Counted from the stretch's first letter, positions 17,189 through 26,700 are shown. The stretch: DNA of 64,000 nucleotides from Marinobacter nauticus (GCF_019801015.1 NZ_JAHVJZ010000001.1:186001-250000), one strand, 5' to 3'. Made by a program: numbers and translations. The notes: generated by a model from the sequence alone, not told the origin.

Positions 17189-17569
17189 ATGAAGAAGTTT
17201 TTTATACCTGTCATTGCTTTAGCAGTGGCTTTGGTGGCTATAGGAGTATTTAATAGCGTGAAACCACTTAATGACGTATTGGGGTGCTACAAATCCTCCG
17301 TTGATAAAATTTGCATACTTGATGGCGGCATCTATCAACAATTACTAGTTGATGGGAAGCAAAGCAGTAGCGGAAACTGGCGTAGCTTTAAATATAATGC
17401 GCCAGAAGGGGAATACACAGCGCTAGTCTTCTACGGGTATTTAACGAAGTCAAATGCAAGAATAAAGGAAGTAGAAGCCCAGCCAGAGTCAACGCTACTA
17501 GAAGAAGGGTATTTCTACCTTCCTGAGTCAACAAGCACAGACTCACCGCTAATGCGATACACAAAGTGA
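17189..17569 (+). CDS. Orphan small exported/membrane-anchored protein, possible RAYT-island cargo
   Basis: The 126-residue product is unrecognised. It has an N-terminal hydrophobic segment (FFIPVIALAVALVAIGVF) that may be a signal anchor, followed by a mostly polar domain with two cysteines (GCYKSS...KICILDGG). AAGGGGA lies about 7 bases before ATG 17189. The codon use is visibly AT-richer than neighbouring chromosomal genes. It is bracketed by a right end (motif at 17050-17065) on its left and left-end motifs (17608 onwards) on its right. I cannot name a function. Confidence 0.6.
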   Translation: MKKFFIPVIALAVALVAIGVFNSVKPLNDVLGCYKSSVDKICILDGGIYQQLLVDGKQSSSGNWRSFKYNAPEGEYTALVFYGYLTKSNARIKEVEAQPESTLLEEGYFYLPESTSTDSPLMRYTK

Positions 17570-17607
17570 GCTAATTGAGCTAATTGGAAATGAGCTAATT
17601 GGAGAGC

Positions 17608-17855
17608 TAATTGGACACCCATCCTTTGGCTCATTTTTAGGGAGATTAATATTTTCCGGGTCTATGAGCTAATTGGACACCCATCCTTTGGCTCATTTTT
17701 AGGGAGATTAATATTTTCCGGGTCTAGGTTCATTGGTATCAGCCACAGCCTCTCAAGGTGTGCATATGCCCCAGGCCCGTCGAAACCAGGTGAACCTTCA
17801 GGATACCTGTTACTACCACTGCATCAGTCGCTGTGTGCGAAGAAGCTTCTGGGAC
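17608..17855 (+). repeat. Two truncated left-end copies of the RAYT element
   Basis: The motif TAATTGGACACCCATC occurs at 17608-17623 and again at 17670-17685, each followed by the same CTTTGGCTCATTTTTAGGG leader. The first copy stops after 62 bases. The second continues through the transposase start region and about 28 codons before breaking near 17850, where the next left end begins. Extra partial TAATTG(G) units at 17572-17602 suggest repeated end-joining events. Neither copy can encode a full transposase. Confidence 0.85.
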
Positions 17856-17870
17856 TAATTGGATAGGGAC

Positions 17871-19150
17871 TAATTGGACACCCATCCTTTGGCTCATTTT
17901 TAGGGAGATTAATATTTTCCGGGTCTAGGTTCATTGGTATCAACCACAGCCTCTCAAGGTGCGCTTATGCCTCAGGCCCGTCGAAACCAGGTGAACCTTC
18001 AGGATACCTGTTACTACCACTGCATCAGTCGCTGTGTGCGGCGAAGCTACTTGTGTGGGGAAGACCCCTATACGGGTAAGAGCTACGAGCACCGGCGCCA
18101 ATGGGTTGAAGACCGACTGCTGAGCCTGACGGACATCTTCGCCATCAGCGTGTGCGCCTTTGCGGTAATGAGCAACCACACCCATGTGGTGCTGTGTGCA
18201 GAGCCAGAGCGGGCAGAAAGCTGGGACGCCCAAACGGTGCTGATGCGATGGCATCAACTCTACGAGGGCACGCCGTTAACCCGGCGATACTGCCGTCCAG
18301 AAGAGTATGACCTGATGACCAAAGCCGAGCGACTGGCGGTTGAACTGCTGGTGGAAACCTACCGGCAAAGGCTGACCGACATCAGCTGGTTTATGCGGGC
18401 CCTAAACGAACCCATCGCCCGAATGGCCAACCGGGAAGACGGCTGCACAGGACGCTTCTGGGAAGGGCGCTTTAAGTCTCAGGCCTTGCTGGATGAACAA
18501 GCCCTGTTAACCTGCATGGCCTATGTTGACCTCAATCCCATCCGGGCCAACATTGCCAGAACGCCAGAGGCTTCAGACCACACCAGCATTCAGCTGCGTA
18601 TCCGAGCAGCGCTAAAGGGCGAACAGCCAACCACGTTAAAGCGCTTCCAAACCGACAGCGGCAACAATGACAACGCGTTGCCCTGCCACCTGAACGACTA
18701 CCTGGAGGTGGTGGAATTCACCGGACGAGCTCAGAGAGCCGATAAGCCAGGACATGTCCCGGAGAGTGCACCCTCTTTAACCCACCGCCTTGGCATATCC
18801 ATCCCCAACTGGCTGACCCTGACCAAAGGATTTGAGTACCAGTTCGGCTGCCGTGCTGGCACATTGTCCAGCCTGCAACGGTGCCATTGCCACGAAGAAA
18901 CCGTTCGCATTCGAGGTTCAGGCAACGCTCGTCGTCTGTTTGCAGCGTAGTCCTATCACTTCACTCCAAATCTCTAAGCGATGCACCCTGTGCAGGGTAA
19001 CCGGTGTCTATTGCCGGACAAATGTGCGATGTTGCCTGTCGGATGGTGTCCTTTGGCCTGGTTGGGTGGGCGAGAGGGCGGGAAAATGCGGAGACTGGCG
19101 CTTACGGCAGGGTAGTGAGTAAAGATTGAGTAAAGATGGGTGTCCAATTA
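17871..19150 (+). mobile_element. Intact RAYT-type element with inverted 16-bp end motifs
   Basis: The left end TAATTGGACACCCATC (17871-17886) is the exact reverse complement of the right end GATGGGTGTCCAATTA (19135-19150). Between them are a 96-base leader, one HUH transposase gene, and a 3' non-coding tail with GGTGTCTATTGCCGG...GTCGGATGGTGTCC and AATGCGGAGACTGGCGCTTA. The same leader and tail occur as fragments on both sides, so this copy is the likely source. HUH transposases normally use subterminal hairpins rather than true inverted terminal repeats, so the ends may work as folded single-strand signals. Confidence 0.75.
17967..18950 (+). CDS. REP-associated tyrosine transposase-like (RAYT) HUH protein
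   Basis: The 327-residue product belongs to the long RAYT/Y1-transposase group. It contains the HUH motif in FAVMSNHTHVVL (H71 and H73), then DISWFMRALNEPIARMANR, FWEGRFKSQALLDEQAL and CMAYVDLNPIRANIA (Y186). The segment that in E. coli TnpA-REP carries the nucleophilic tyrosine (W-Q-R-E-Y-Y) reads W-E-G-R-F-K here, so the catalytic tyrosine is uncertain. ATG 17967 (MPQARRNQVNLQDTCYYHC) is the family start, and upstream in-frame codons fall in the repeated leader. The enzyme would cut and join single-stranded DNA at its cognate end motifs. Confidence 0.87.
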   Translation: MPQARRNQVNLQDTCYYHCISRCVRRSYLCGEDPYTGKSYEHRRQWVEDRLLSLTDIFAISVCAFAVMSNHTHVVLCAEPERAESWDAQTVLMRWHQLYEGTPLTRRYCRPEEYDLMTKAERLAVELLVETYRQRLTDISWFMRALNEPIARMANREDGCTGRFWEGRFKSQALLDEQALLTCMAYVDLNPIRANIARTPEASDHTSIQLRIRAALKGEQPTTLKRFQTDSGNNDNALPCHLNDYLEVVEFTGRAQRADKPGHVPESAPSLTHRLGISIPNWLTLTKGFEYQFGCRAGTLSSLQRCHCHEETVRIRGSGNARRLFAA

Positions 19151-19413
19151 GAGAGAATGGGTGTCCAATTAAACAGGGTAGTAAGTAAAGATGGGTGTCC
19201 AATTAGAGCCAATTAGAGTCCAGTAATCAATTGGTAAAGATGGGTGTCCAATTAGAGCCAATTAGAGTCCAGTAATCAATTGGTAAAGATGGGTGTCCAA
19301 TTAGCTGTAATCAATTGGTAAAAATGGGTGTCCAATTAGCTCAATTTGAGGGCGGAAAAATGCGGAGATTGGCGCTTATGCCAGGGTAGTGAGTAAAGAT
19401 GGGTGTCCAATTA
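19135..19413 (+). repeat. Array of seven right-end motifs of the RAYT element
   Basis: GATGGGTGTCCAATTA or a one-base variant occurs at 19135-19150, 19156-19171 (variant), 19190-19205, 19239-19254, 19288-19303, 19323-19338 (variant) and 19398-19413. The third to fifth copies have an exact 49-bp period, with GAGCCAATTAGAGTCCAG and TAATCAATTGGTAAA between them. Before the last copy the tail block AATGCGGAGATTGGCGCTTA reappears, so one more right-end fragment is fused in. This fills most of the 593-base gap after the transposase gene. No gene was found in it. Confidence 0.85.
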
Positions 19414-19544
19414 GTCAGGTGATTAGTCAATGGAAGAGCGTTGTTTACAGGTGAATCAAATGGAAACTTTGCCAAAGCTTGGAAATGGTCATTATCTTGG
19501 GCTTACTGTGGCCTAAGTTGCGATAGTAATTAGAGGAGATTCGC

Positions 19545-20126
<582 letters not shown>

Positions 20127-20194
20127 CAAGACACCCATAAGAGTGGCAATAAGAGTGGCAGCGGCTCAGCGCCTTATCTACGCTTGAGTGAGGT

Positions 20195-20260
20195 TGTAGT
20201 GGTCAACTAAATCCGGACACCTGTTTAGACCGATTCTCGGCTTCTGCAGGCGGCACCCCA
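20195..20260. mobile_element. Possible insertion-sequence end fragment
   Basis: TGTAGTGGTCAACTAAATC followed by CGGACACCTG resembles terminal sequences of some IS3-family elements (TGTAGTGG...GGACAC). Only the end is visible and no transposase remains. The resemblance is from memory of such ends and could be chance. Confidence 0.3.
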
Positions 20261-20277
20261 TCATTGAGCTATTGAGC

Positions 20278-20384
20278 TAATTGGACACCCATCCTTTGGC
20301 TCATTTTTAGGGAGATTAATATTTTCCGGGTCTAGGTTCATTGGTATCAGCCACAGCCTCTCAAGGTGCGCTTATGCCCCATGC
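20278..20384 (+). repeat. Truncated left-end copy of the RAYT element
   Basis: The left-end motif at 20278-20293 is followed by the same leader as the intact element up to the transposase start codon region (GCGCTTATGCCCC), where it breaks off. Confidence 0.85.
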
Positions 20385-20510
20385 TAATCGGACACCCATC
20401 CTTTGGCTCATTTTCAGAGAGAGTAATCTTTTCTTGGGCGGGGTTCATTGGTATCAGCCACTGCATCGGTCGCTGTATACGACGACGCTCCTTGTGTGGA
20501 GGTGAGCGGG
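20385..20510 (+). repeat. Diverged left-end copy of the RAYT element with internal deletion
   Basis: TAATCGGACACCCATC (one mismatch) is followed by a diverged leader and then by codons matching the transposase around HCISRCVRRSYLCGE, with the first codons deleted. It is older than the neighbouring copy, judging by mismatches. It is the last trace of the island before the minus-strand gene ending at 20568. Confidence 0.75.
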
Positions 20511-20567
20511 ATAACGGCAGCGTGACAAGTCACGGCGGCGGTTCGGTGTCACTTATCCATCATGGAT

Positions 20568-21461
20568 TTAAGCTGCAGCAAAGTACTCAGCCAGTTTTGA
20601 CAGCTTCGGGCGGTGCGCCGGGTAGCGGTCCCAGAAGTGGGTCAGGGCATCCGCACAGGTGATCTGGTGCAGGTTGTGGGTTCGTCCATGAATCAATCCC
20701 TCAATCCGTTGCTGAAACCGGGCTTCAGAGTCTGTGTCGGCGATGGCCTCCAGCCGCGCGCTGTCAATGTAATCGTCCTTGTCCTCAAACTGCCAGTGGC
20801 TCTGTTGGTGAATATGGCGCAGGGCTGTGGTGTAAAACGCCGCGCTGACGGTCGGTTTTGCGCGGTTGACCCAGGAAAGCGCGATCAGGTTATGGGCAAA
20901 AAAGCCGGGCTGCTCAAGTGCGGCCAGAAAGACCTGATCTTCGGTTAGTGCGGGTGCCGTGGTTTCAGCCGGCGTGTCGGCGCGTAAAGGCGAGAACGTC
21001 GCAACGACGTATTCAGTCAATCGTTCGAGGTAAGGCGGGATCTGGTTTTCGGACAGTCTGGGGACGATGGCTTTCATCGCCAGCAGAATCGACAGGTTAT
21101 GAGACAAGTATTCGTTGTGCAGGGTAGCCAGGTGCTCAAAGTGGCGAAAGATGGCCTCCAGCCCTTCGCGCTCGTGCCATTGTTTCATCGCCAGATAGGA
21201 AACCGGCATTACACCGTGTTCGAGCGCCCAATTTATCCGTCGGGTGGACAGCTCAATTGCTTCAATCCGGGGCAGAAACCCGCCATGGATCTTTACCTCA
21301 CTTTTGGCGTTCAGGGCCAGACACTGCGCCCATTCCCTAGCTCCAAAGCTTTTAAATCGGGTGGTCAGGTTCTCCATAGCAAGATACGACTTCAGGCTGT
21401 GTGGCTGGTGGATCACTGCGCTGCGAAACAGCGCGTCCTCTAAAACGTCTTCTGGTGTCAT
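20568..21461 (-). CDS. Hypothetical protein of about 297 residues
   Basis: I do not recognise this family. The protein is mainly helical and soluble, without a signal peptide or membrane segment. Its sequence suggests a regular alpha-helical repeat or enzyme-like fold (for example MSYLAMKQWHEREG-type helices, many His residues, NEYLSHNLSILLAMKAIVPRL, FFAHNLIALSWVNRAKP). Recurrent hydrophobic-His positions look conserved. ATG 21461 (MTPEDVLEDALF) was preferred over the upstream codon at 21476. It is divergent from the DUF2306-like gene, and its 3' end faces the RAYT island. Confidence 0.65.
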   Translation of the reverse strand: MTPEDVLEDALFRSAVIHQPHSLKSYLAMENLTTRFKSFGAREWAQCLALNAKSEVKIHGGFLPRIEAIELSTRRINWALEHGVMPVSYLAMKQWHEREGLEAIFRHFEHLATLHNEYLSHNLSILLAMKAIVPRLSENQIPPYLERLTEYVVATFSPLRADTPAETTAPALTEDQVFLAALEQPGFFAHNLIALSWVNRAKPTVSAAFYTTALRHIHQQSHWQFEDKDDYIDSARLEAIADTDSEARFQQRIEGLIHGRTHNLHQITCADALTHFWDRYPAHRPKLSKLAEYFAAA

Positions 21462-21560
21462 CCCTGTACCCCGCAATCGGTTTTATGATTAGGTAAGCTA
21501 GCATGTTTGCTGTGGCCTTTCTAAGGGGCAGCGAGCCCAGGCCATAGGACAAGGAAAATC

Positions 21561-22004
21561 GTGGGCACTCTTCATTTTTGGTGCGCCGTAATGGCGCTGT
21601 CAGTTGGCCCCTGGCTGCTGTGGCGGCGCAAGGGCACGACAGAGCATCGCTGGATAGGTCGCGCTTGGGTGGCCTGCATGGTGGTGGGTAATCTGAGTGC
21701 ATTGGCGCTGGTCGGCAAGCACGGCTTTACCCTGTTTACGATTCTGGCGGCATACAGTCTGGTGTCGGTATTGGCGGCGTTTGTGATGGTGTGGCGTAAA
21801 CCCACGCCGGCCTGGCGGGTGTGGCACTATTACCTGATGAGCTACGGCTATCTGGGGGTACTGGCGGCCGGGCTGGCCCGGGTGCCCATCCTGTTGGGCA
21901 GCGAGTTTTGGTTTGGCGTGTTCGGAACCATGGCCGTTGTGTTTGGCCTGGGTGGATGGTGGACCGAGCAGATCGCCCGTCAGCGGGTGATTCCCCGTCG
22001 CTAG
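21561..22004 (+). CDS. DUF2306-like four-helix membrane protein
   Basis: The 147-residue product has about four transmembrane helices and the family-like stretch HRWIGRAWVACMVVGNLSALAL, then YYLMSYGYLGVLAAGLARVP. DUF2306 proteins are inner-membrane proteins of unknown function. The start is GTG 21561 preceded by AAGGAAAATC. It converges with the DMT transporter gene, 38 bases apart, with no clear terminator between. Confidence 0.72.
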   Translation: MGTLHFWCAVMALSVGPWLLWRRKGTTEHRWIGRAWVACMVVGNLSALALVGKHGFTLFTILAAYSLVSVLAAFVMVWRKPTPAWRVWHYYLMSYGYLGVLAAGLARVPILLGSEFWFGVFGTMAVVFGLGGWWTEQIARQRVIPRR

Positions 22005-22042
22005 TCCTCGCTGTGCTGACGCCACTGTCTGCACCGCCGTGG

Positions 22043-22888
22043 TTAAGAGGGCAGCCTTTGCTTACCCAGTATCACCACCCAAATTCCGCCCAAAATCAGT
22101 AGTGAAGACACCATCAGCCGAACAGAAAGTGCTTCTTCCGCAAAGAGGATGCCGCCCGCTGCGGCGAGCACCGGCACCAACAGTTGCAGCGTCGCGGCTT
22201 TGATGGCGGAAAGTTCTGACAAGGCCAGGTACCAGAGGGCGTAGCCAATGCCAGACGTTACTCCGCCGGATAACACCGCCAGAAGCACGCCGTGAAGAGT
22301 CAGGTGCTGGGTATCAAAGGTGACGGCAAGCAGGATAAGCACAAAGGGCAGGGTGCGCAGGAAGTTGTCACAGGTGTCACTGAGCGGGCTGTCTGAGCCC
22401 TTTCCTGAAAGGGTATATGCGCCCCAGGCCGCACCAGCCACTGACATCAGGATAAAGCCGGTCAGTGACGGTGTGCTTACTCCGGGCAGCATCAGGTACA
22501 CGAACCCGGCAAAGGCGACGGCCAGGCCCAGCCACTCGATGGGGTGGAACCGGTCGCCGGACAGGAAGCTGATGACCATCATCGAGATCTGGACCGCACC
22601 AAACAGGATCAGCGCCCCGGTGCCCGTATCCAGCGTGACGTAGGCGTAAGAAAAAGTGATGGCGTACAGGAACAGGAAGGTGGCCGCTTTCCAGCTGCCT
22701 TTGCCGGCCGGGCGCACTGCTTTAGGTCTGACAGAGACGATCAGCAGCAGTACCGCGATGCCGGACAGCAGCCGGATGGTGGTGAAGTTGGCGGCATCAA
22801 TCTTCTCTGCGCCCAGCGCCAGGCGGCAAAGTACCGAGTTACCAGCGAAGGCGATAAGGGCCAGTGTGGTCGACAGGATGATGTTCAT
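22043..22888 (-). CDS. EamA/DMT-family transporter
   Basis: The 281-residue protein has ten predicted transmembrane helices arranged as two EamA repeats (first about residues 3-130, second about 140-275), with GNSVLCRLAL near the N-terminus and the second-repeat block GVTSGIGYALWYLALSELSAIKAATLQLLVPVLAAAGGILF. Such inner-membrane proteins export small metabolites or drugs. The substrate cannot be predicted. It is a single gene. Confidence 0.85.
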   Translation of the reverse strand: MNIILSTTLALIAFAGNSVLCRLALGAEKIDAANFTTIRLLSGIAVLLLIVSVRPKAVRPAGKGSWKAATFLFLYAITFSYAYVTLDTGTGALILFGAVQISMMVISFLSGDRFHPIEWLGLAVAFAGFVYLMLPGVSTPSLTGFILMSVAGAAWGAYTLSGKGSDSPLSDTCDNFLRTLPFVLILLAVTFDTQHLTLHGVLLAVLSGGVTSGIGYALWYLALSELSAIKAATLQLLVPVLAAAGGILFAEEALSVRLMVSSLLILGGIWVVILGKQRLPS

Positions 22889-22990
22889 TAATGGTGGGCA
22901 GAGTTGGCGATTCGTCAGGGGCTTCAGTAACCATAGCGTTTCCGGAACCGGCTGTATTCCCGCGAGAATGAGACCACCTGGTAAGCTGGG

Positions 22991-23677
22991 TCAGAACAAG
23001 ACGATTCTGATGGACCCCTCTGGCCTGAGCTGAGTCAGGGTAGTGCCCACTTGGTAGGCTGCGGTCTCCAGCAAGGCTTGTTTTTTGTCCGGGAGCAGAA
23101 TAACGCCCATGATGAGCGGGCCGATGATCACCTCACCGGAATCGTCTGTCAGCGTCACTTCTTTGGTCAGATTGCCAGTGGCCATATCCACAATCCTGAC
23201 ACTCACGCCGGCTTCCTGGCTGCAGGGATAAGCGAGCACGTAATTATCGCAATCGGCGTTGTAGCCGAAGTAATGGTCGACATGCAGCAGATAGTCAATG
23301 GGCAATACCGCCCCGGGTTGGGCCGCATGATAACGCTGCCAGACGTCGATAAAGCGGCCATGTTTTTCCTCGATTACGGCGTGCAGAAACAGGGAACTGT
23401 CCTGGATCCGGATCCGGGGAAATTGCTTCATCAGCAGGTTGGCCAGACGAAGGTGAAAATCGGATTCGGGCGCGGAAAGGTAGTAGTCGTGCCGTTCTGG
23501 CGTACTCGGGGTATTAACGGTGGATTCCGGTTCGGGTGAATAGACGATCGGGACGCAACAGCACAGAAGGACGAGGAGTCCCGAAGCCCCCGCTATGAAC
23601 GGCAGGCCTGCCAATGATTTTCGCAGGCGCTTACCAATGATGCCCAACACCTTGCCACCAATGGATGACTGGCCCAT
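22991..23677 (-). CDS. Hypothetical membrane-anchored periplasmic protein
   Basis: The 228-residue product has a basic N-terminus followed by one hydrophobic segment with a Cys cluster (GLLVLLCCCVPIVY), which could be a signal anchor or an atypical lipoprotein signal. The remaining domain has alternating strands and helices, with VDHYFGYNADCDNYVLAYPC and VIIGPLIMGVILLPDKKQALLETAAYQVG. It has some resemblance to small lipoproteins involved in envelope functions, but I cannot assign a family. It stands alone between the transporter and GNAT genes, and no terminator is obvious. Confidence 0.6.
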   Translation of the reverse strand: MGQSSIGGKVLGIIGKRLRKSLAGLPFIAGASGLLVLLCCCVPIVYSPEPESTVNTPSTPERHDYYLSAPESDFHLRLANLLMKQFPRIRIQDSSLFLHAVIEEKHGRFIDVWQRYHAAQPGAVLPIDYLLHVDHYFGYNADCDNYVLAYPCSQEAGVSVRIVDMATGNLTKEVTLTDDSGEVIIGPLIMGVILLPDKKQALLETAAYQVGTTLTQLRPEGSIRIVLF

Positions 23678-23780
23678 ACATTGAGCCTAGCTGCGGCAAT
23701 GGGAGCGATCCTTCGACTGCCATCGCGAGATTTGTCCGGCATCAACTTCTGGGCGGGAAATCCAGCGCAGGCGTTGGCGA

Positions 23781-24413
23781 TTAAGCCTCAATCCCCTGGT
23801 GCATCGCTCCGACGGTGGCGTGGTTAACGTCATTGTCGTCGCTGGGGGGCTGGTGGGTTTCCATCGTCACCGTAAATTCGCCCTCGTCGTACATCAGTTC
23901 GGTAGGGTAGCCCTGGCTTTTAAGGAGTTTGAGCATCGGGTGGTTTTCGGCGTGGACCAATGCAATCACGCGGTTTACGCCCCAATCCCGGCCGGTTTCC
24001 AGAAGTCGGCGTACCAGTACCCGGCCAATCCCCTTGTGCTGCATCTCATCGATCACCAGACAGGACAGCTCCGCCACGTCAGAGTCGGCGGTGGCGCGGA
24101 TCAGCCGCCCCGCAGCCACCATGCGCTGCTCTGGCCCCCACAGCGCCACCAGCGCCAGATGGGTGCCAAAGTCCACGTCGGTATAACGGGCGATGGCTTC
24201 CAGACTGGGGCTGCTGATCACCCGGAAGAAACGCATGTAGAGGGTGCGCTCTGACAGGGTGGGGTAGAGGTCCCGCATCTCGTACTTGTCGTCGGCCGTA
24301 ATGGCACGGATAACCAGAGGCGAGCCGTCACGGGTGTGTTCGGTAATGAACAACCGGGCGGCATCCTCGGCGGACAGCGTAGCGGTGTGAGCGGGTGCTA
24401 TTTCCATGGGCAT
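23781..24413 (-). CDS. GNAT acetyltransferase resembling the Pat catalytic domain
   Basis: This 210-residue single-domain GNAT has LVIRAITADDKYEMRDLYPTLSERTLYMRFFRV, characteristic of the acetyltransferase domain of protein acetyltransferases such as Pat, and the acetyl-CoA-binding segment DEMQHKGIGRVLVRRLLETGRDWGVNRVIALVHAENHPM. It lacks the NDP-forming acyl-CoA synthetase part of full Pat. It lies directly downstream of acs on the same strand. Because Pat-type enzymes inactivate Acs by acetylating its active-site lysine, this enzyme is a candidate Acs regulator. That is inference from family and position. Confidence 0.78.
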   Translation of the reverse strand: MPMEIAPAHTATLSAEDAARLFITEHTRDGSPLVIRAITADDKYEMRDLYPTLSERTLYMRFFRVISSPSLEAIARYTDVDFGTHLALVALWGPEQRMVAAGRLIRATADSDVAELSCLVIDEMQHKGIGRVLVRRLLETGRDWGVNRVIALVHAENHPMLKLLKSQGYPTELMYDEGEFTVTMETHQPPSDDNDVNHATVGAMHQGIEA

Positions 24414-24516
24414 CAGACGATAAAAAGTTTCACCTGGACGATTTTAGCAGGGCAAAAAGCCACCACGGGTTGATGGTGATCGCAAAACGTCAGCAACGCA
24501 AGTGGCTTTACAGGGA

Positions 24517-24541
24517 GAAAAAAGGCCCACGGAAGTGGGCC
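24517..24541 (-). terminator. Intrinsic terminator after acs
   Basis: Minus-strand stem GGCCCAC/GTGGGCC with loop TTCC is followed by TTTTTTCTC. It separates acs from the GNAT gene, so the two are probably not one simple operon. Confidence 0.88.
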
Positions 24542-24572
24542 TAAAAGGTTGGGAGTGCGATTGGGGGTCGCG

Positions 24573-26531
24573 TCAGTCCGCCTGGCGATTCAGACGGGTA
24601 CCGATCAGGTGATCCAGTACCGTCGGGTCGGCCAGGGTGCTGTTGTCGCCCAGACTGCCAACCTCGTCCGCGGCAATCTTGCGCAGGAAGCGGCGCATGA
24701 TTTTGCCGGAGCGGGTCTTGGGCAAGCCCGGTGCCCACTGGATAAGGTCCGGTGAGGCCAGGGCGCCAATTTCACTGCGTACCCACTGACGCAGGGCCTG
24801 ACGGAGCTCTTCGCTCTCCTCCACACCCTGGTTAAGGGTGACGTAGGCGTAGATGCCCTGACCCTTGATGTCATGGGGGTAGCCTACCACCGCCGCTTCA
24901 GCGACTTCCGGGTGGGATACCAACGCAGATTCAATCTCGGCGGTACCCAGGCGGTGGCCGGATACGTTAATCACGTCGTCAACACGGCCGGTGATCCAGA
25001 AGTAGCCATCTTCGTCACGCTTGGCACCGTCGCCGGTGAAATACATGCCGCGGAAGGTCTTGAAGTAGGTCAGCACAAAGCGCTCGTGGTCGCCATAGAC
25101 GCTGCGCATCTGACCGGGCCAGGAGTCCAGCAGCACCAGATTGCCTTCGCCCGGCCCTTCAATCAGGTTGCCAAGGTTGTCGACCAGAGCCGGCTGTACG
25201 CCGAAGAACGGGCGGGTGGCACTGCCGGGTTTCAGGTCGGTGGACCCCGGCAGCGGGGTGATCAGGCAGCCGCCGGTTTCGGTTTGCCACCAAGTATCCA
25301 CGATGGGGCAGTTACCGCGGCCAATCACCTGGTGGTACCAGCGCCAGGCTTCCGGGTTAATCGGCTCACCCACGGAGCCCATGATGCGCAGGCTGGAGCC
25401 GTCCATACCATCAAAGTGTTCGGTACCCTGCGCCATCAGAGCGCGGATCAGGGTTGGGGCGGTGTAGAGGATGTTGACCTTGTGGCGGTCGATCATCTCA
25501 CCCAGGCGACCGGCAGTGGGCCAGTTCGGCACGCCCTCGTGCATCAGGATGGTGGCACCATTGGCCAGCGGGCCATACACCATGTAGGAGTGGCCGGTGA
25601 TCCAGCCCACATCGGCGGTACACCAGTAGATTTCGCCTTCGCGATAATCGAACACGTACTCGTGGGTCATGGAGGCGTACACCATGTAGCCGCCGGTGGT
25701 GTGCAGCACCCCTTTGGGCTTACCGGTGGAGCCGGAGGTGTAGAGGATAAAAAGGGGATCTTCCGCGTTCATCTCGCGGGCTTCGCAATGCTCAGAAGCC
25801 ACGCTCATCACGTCGTGCCACCAGATATCGCGACCAGCGACAAAATTGACGTCGGCGTTGCCGGTGCGCTTGAGCATAATGACGCGCTCAACGGTGGTGA
25901 CGTCCGGGTGCTCCAGGGCGGCATCGACGTTGGCTTTCAGCGGCACAACCCGGCCCGCACGGATGCCCTCGTCGGAGGTGATCACCACCTTGGACTGGCC
26001 GTCGTTGATGCGGCTGGCGATGGAGTCGGGAGAGAAGCCGCCGAAGATGACGGAATGGACCGCGCCAATGCGGGCACAAGCCAGCATCGCCACCGCCGCT
26101 TCCGGCACCATTGGCATGTAGATGGTTACCACGTCACCGCGGCGGACTCCCTGGCTGCGCAGGGCGTTGGCAAATTTGCTGACCTCGGTATGCAGCTCGG
26201 CGTAGGTCAGGGTGCGCTGCTCGGACGCGTCGTCCCCTTCCCAGATGATGGCCGTCTGATCGCCACGGCTTTCCAGATGGCGGTCCAGGCAGTTGTATGA
26301 GGCGTTGAGGGTACCGTCGTAAAACCACTTGATGTAGAGGTTGTGATCGTCAAAAGAGACGTCACGGATTTTGGTGTAATCCTTGAACCAGCTAATGCGC
26401 TGGCCATGCTCGCGCCAGAAACCTTCCGGGTTAACCACGGACTCCTGGTACATCTTGCGGTACAGCTCTTCGTTGATTTTGCTGCTCTCCGCCAGCTCGG
26501 GGCTGACGGGATAGAGAGACTGCGTACTCAT
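24573..26531 (-). CDS. acs: Acetyl-CoA synthetase (AMP-forming)
   Basis: The 652-residue product has the same length as E. coli Acs. It carries the AMP-binding P-loop [18 protein letters not shown], the acetate pocket region (WWQTETGG), the hinge/ATP motif [38 protein letters not shown] and the C-terminal [13 protein letters not shown] with catalytic lysine near residue 609. It converts acetate, CoA and ATP to acetyl-CoA. The frame is open to 26798, but the homologous start is [13 protein letters not shown] at ATG 26531, with AGGAGAGGGAAA upstream. It is divergent from the crbS-like kinase gene. Confidence 0.96.
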   Translation of the reverse strand: MSTQSLYPVSPELAESSKINEELYRKMYQESVVNPEGFWREHGQRISWFKDYTKIRDVSFDDHNLYIKWFYDGTLNASYNCLDRHLESRGDQTAIIWEGDDASEQRTLTYAELHTEVSKFANALRSQGVRRGDVVTIYMPMVPEAAVAMLACARIGAVHSVIFGGFSPDSIASRINDGQSKVVITSDEGIRAGRVVPLKANVDAALEHPDVTTVERVIMLKRTGNADVNFVAGRDIWWHDVMSVASEHCEAREMNAEDPLFILYTSGSTGKPKGVLHTTGGYMVYASMTHEYVFDYREGEIYWCTADVGWITGHSYMVYGPLANGATILMHEGVPNWPTAGRLGEMIDRHKVNILYTAPTLIRALMAQGTEHFDGMDGSSLRIMGSVGEPINPEAWRWYHQVIGRGNCPIVDTWWQTETGGCLITPLPGSTDLKPGSATRPFFGVQPALVDNLGNLIEGPGEGNLVLLDSWPGQMRSVYGDHERFVLTYFKTFRGMYFTGDGAKRDEDGYFWITGRVDDVINVSGHRLGTAEIESALVSHPEVAEAAVVGYPHDIKGQGIYAYVTLNQGVEESEELRQALRQWVRSEIGALASPDLIQWAPGLPKTRSGKIMRRFLRKIAADEVGSLGDNSTLADPTVLDHLIGTRLNRQAD

Positions 26532-26700
26532 CGGGTTTCCCTCTCCTGAAATGGGCGTGTTCAAAGTGTTCCAGCCACATAGGGGGTGTGCCATTCGACC
26601 ATCGTCTAGTCGGTGTGTGGACTGACGACTTTTCAAACGCTTTTGAGACCAAAGGTTTACTGGCACACTGTGGGCAAATACATAAAGGCAACCGGACGCC

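Noticed and set aside
19190-19413. Regularly spaced repeats that could suggest a CRISPR array
   Set aside because: The spacers are themselves repeated, the period breaks from 49 to 35 and then 75 bases, and the repeat unit is the end motif of the neighbouring RAYT element. No cas gene is present.
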